In this document: in pieces, positions 62,014 through 64,000 of the stretch
How positions within the stretch are numbered: the stretch's first letter is position 1
Layout of the letters: every line of letters begins with the position of its first letter
Assembly: GCA_019828595.1 (NCBI GenBank)
Contig: JAHQRK010000014.1
Span: 1,612,001-1,676,000 of the forward strand
Origin: Aphanomyces cochlioides
Lineage: Eukaryota; Oomycota; Saprolegniomycetes; Saprolegniales; Verrucalvaceae
DNA length: 64,000 nt
Direction of reading: 5' to 3'
Notes under the pieces: generated by a model
Told to the model about the DNA's origin: nothing
Databases searched by the model: none
Seen by the model: the letters and a program-made list of their open reading frames with translations, nothing else
Made by a program: the position numbers and the translations under genes

Positions 62014-64000
62014 TTATAATCTGTCCGCAGAGTCAAGGGCCATGTACATGGCATAGTCGCGGATCTTGTCGAGTGAGAGCGACGAGAGAGAGATGTTTGC
62101 GTATTTGCCTGCGGCAAAATCGTATTTGCTGAACACTTCGTGGTTTTGCCACGTGTGCAAATGCGCGTGTTCAGACGTTGGATGGTCGGATGTCGTAGGG
62201 TAGTCGAGCATTTCATTGTTCTTCTCCACCCCTTTCCCATGCGTGCAGTGGTTGATCGCAACGTCGCCAGCATACAATGTCAGGACGCCGTAGTGCCATT
62301 CGGGCCAACCCTTGACGCCATACGCTTCGCTCTTCTCTTCTGCGGTAAACTCGTGCTCATTGATGTACTTGGCGGCTTCCATGGCCAACTTGGCACATTC
62401 ACGGACAAGTTTAGTTGGGCCATACCATGTTGAGCCAACATTGGAAAGCCCGGAATTCGTCCATTTGAGATCGTTGATGATGCGGTCAAGACGCGCTCGG
62501 TTTGTTTCCGAATGGGAATATTGTCCAAATCCAATTACCATAGTCTTTGGAGCCCAGGTAGAAAAACCTGGCGTCAAGAACGTATCCAGATCGGTCCGAA
62601 GGATCCAATCGTACGGCTCCAAGACAGATGTGTCGTACGTGAGCACATTAATGGAGTCTGCGTAGGCGAGTGCATACTCGTTCTTGTTGCGATCGATCGT
62701 TTTGTAGCCTGGGACGATAATGCACCGACTGGAAACTTCAGAGCTGGTGCGAATGTCATCAACTGTGCAATTGAAAGGAAGCAGGGACTTCCCATCGCCA
62801 TCAGTGAAGACAACCAAGTCAGTGCGCCATGTCTCGGGTTGATACTTGAGCATTTCAACCCAACTACGTCGGAACCAGCGGAATTCACGTAGAAATTTAG
62901 CCTCCAATTTTCCAGATGGCAAAAACACCACGGCTGCACGTACAAAGTTTGCCGCCTGGTGGTTTTCACCAGGAGGAGACGATGTGGGGATGAGGCCACC
63001 GTGAGATTTGAGCGCCATGTACATGGCGTAGTCGTGAATGACATTTCTGTCGAGAGAATCCAATTTGATGTCAGCGTACGCACCGGCAGCAAAGTCAAGG
63101 CGGTTGTACTTCTTGCCAGATTCGACAGAGGTACGAAGATGAGCGTGGACGTTGGGCGAAGCACTAGACGTCGTGGAAATATCAAACATTGTCGTATTGA
63201 TTTCGATGCCGGTTTCAGACGTACAGTTCCCAACTGCGATGGCAAGTGCATAGAGAGCTCGATCTGCGGCACGCCAGTCGCCGATAGATTTGTCGGCACT
63301 TGTAAACTCGTGATTTTCCAAATGACGAAGAACTTCAACGGTGAGTTTAGCGCAACTTTGAATGAGAGAAGCTTCACCATACCATACCGATCCGACGTGG
63401 GCTACTGCCTTGTTAAGCTCCAATTCGGTCGAAATACGAGCCAAAGGTGCAGCGTTTCCGCTAGAATAGGGAGCCCAACTTGAAACCATTCGATTTGAAG
63501 GAAACCAAGCTGCAAACGCTGGAGTGATCAACGTATCCACATCTGTTCGAAGGATCCACTTGTAGACTGCCATTTGTTTAACGTTTTTCTTGGTGAGAAT
63601 ATTGACACTGTTGCCAAGAGGGTCAGTCACGTCAGGGAGAAGCTCGTAATTGTCGATTTGGACACAAAAGCTCTTGTATTCTCGAGTCGTTCGGTACATG
63701 CCAGTACAACCCAGGCTGCCAACTTCTTCATTGGTTCCGTTCGTAAAGATAACCAGGTCCGTTCGCCAGAGTTTTGGCTCTGTTCTGAGCATTTCCTTCC
63801 AGCTTCGATGAAGCAAACGAAGAGAGCTGATAGAGTCTTTTCCGGGTGGAAAAAAGACAACGATAGCACGCAAAAGCACTTGAGCTTGCTTTGATGAAGG
63901 GTCATACTCAATAGGAAGTGCAGTTGGTTCAGGAGTTTCTTGGGAGTCGAGTGCCATGTACATAGCGTAGTCACTGACCTTATCAAGCGAGAGATCCTCC
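62014..64000 (-). CDS. Glycosyltransferase-like protein (DUF7164-type), second copy, 5' end outside window
   Basis: Open from the window edge to the stop at 62014, at least 660 aa. Two full domains seen: one (63000-63950) nearly identical to domain 3 of the 41501 gene, and a last one (62014-62940) with WILRTDLDTFLTP, NVGSTWYGPTKLVRECAKLA and DYAMYMALDSADRL end. This last domain is the intact counterpart of the decayed 41120-41500. Same inferred Golgi glycosyltransferase-like role. Ends 35 bp before the ORF fragment at 61979. Confidence 0.8.
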   Translation of the reverse strand, partial: EDLSLDKVSDYAMYMALDSQETPEPTALPIEYDPSSKQAQVLLRAIVVFFPPGKDSISSLRLLHRSWKEMLRTEPKLWRTDLVIFTNGTNEEVGSLGCTGMYRTTREYKSFCVQIDNYELLPDVTDPLGNSVNILTKKNVKQMAVYKWILRTDVDTLITPAFAAWFPSNRMVSSWAPYSSGNAAPLARISTELELNKAVAHVGSVWYGEASLIQSCAKLTVEVLRHLENHEFTSADKSIGDWRAADRALYALAIAVGNCTSETGIEINTTMFDISTTSSASPNVHAHLRTSVESGKKYNRLDFAAGAYADIKLDSLDRNVIHDYAMYMALKSHGGLIPTSSPPGENHQAANFVRAAVVFLPSGKLEAKFLREFRWFRRSWVEMLKYQPETWRTDLVVFTDGDGKSLLPFNCTVDDIRTSSEVSSRCIIVPGYKTIDRNKNEYALAYADSINVLTYDTSVLEPYDWILRTDLDTFLTPGFSTWAPKTMVIGFGQYSHSETNRARLDRIINDLKWTNSGLSNVGSTWYGPTKLVRECAKLAMEAAKYINEHEFTAEEKSEAYGVKGWPEWHYGVLTLYAGDVAINHCTHGKGVEKNNEMLDYPTTSDHPTSEHAHLHTWQNHEVFSKYDFAAGKYANISLSSLSLDKIRDYAMYMALDSADRL

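Overview
This window looks like nuclear DNA of an oomycete, most likely a saprolegnialean such as Aphanomyces. The standard genetic code works throughout. Introns are very short (about 38-73 nt, GT-AG apart from one GC-AG), and housekeeping genes sit tightly packed, some only 5 bp apart at their 3' ends. Ankyrin-repeat and multi-domain glycosyltransferase-like genes lie beside large amounts of transposon debris. The genus is inferred from gene content and style; the eukaryotic, intron-bearing nature is seen directly.

Layout: 1-4.7 kb holds a broken PhoD-type phosphatase copy, an ankyrin-repeat gene and a two-ORF PIF/Harbinger-like transposon. 4.7-12.6 kb is a gene island: ALG13, a 13-exon PDZ/coiled-coil gene and a 7-exon alanyl-tRNA synthetase. 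12.6-16 kb has nested MITEs and a hairpin-rich patch. 16-24.6 kb is dominated by a dead Ty3/gypsy chromovirus on the minus strand. 24.6-33 kb is the second gene island: RPAIN-like, CWC27, a PWI/THO1-MOS11-type RNA-processing protein, ribosomal protein uS10 (RPS20), a flavin-reductase-domain protein and small two-exon genes. 33.2-34.7 kb is a pogo-type element with perfect TIRs. 34.7-44.6 kb carries a 9-exon coiled-coil gene, a foldback element built of ~21-bp subrepeats, a coiled-coil/membrane gene, an intact PhoD-type phosphatase, a small single-pass membrane protein and a 1025-aa three-domain glycosyltransferase-like protein with a decayed fourth domain. 44.6-61.8 kb is a transposon graveyard (pogo, DUF7869-like relic, apparently intact piggyBac, MITEs, two Harbinger-like elements). 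62.0-64.0 kb is a second, 5'-truncated copy of the glycosyltransferase-like gene.

In the gene islands, RNA processing is over-represented (CWC27 and the PWI/THO1 gene are convergent neighbours), alongside translation (AlaRS, RPS20), N-glycan assembly (ALG13) and replication (RPAIN). A palindromic ATCCGGATAA-type motif lies just upstream of four of these genes and may be a shared promoter element.

The mobile DNA is unusually informative. Several elements show clear target-site duplications (TAA/TTA, TA, TTAA), one has an empty-site allele within the same window, and nested insertions give relative ages. Exon boundaries were found by hand from reading-frame continuity, so they are predictions.
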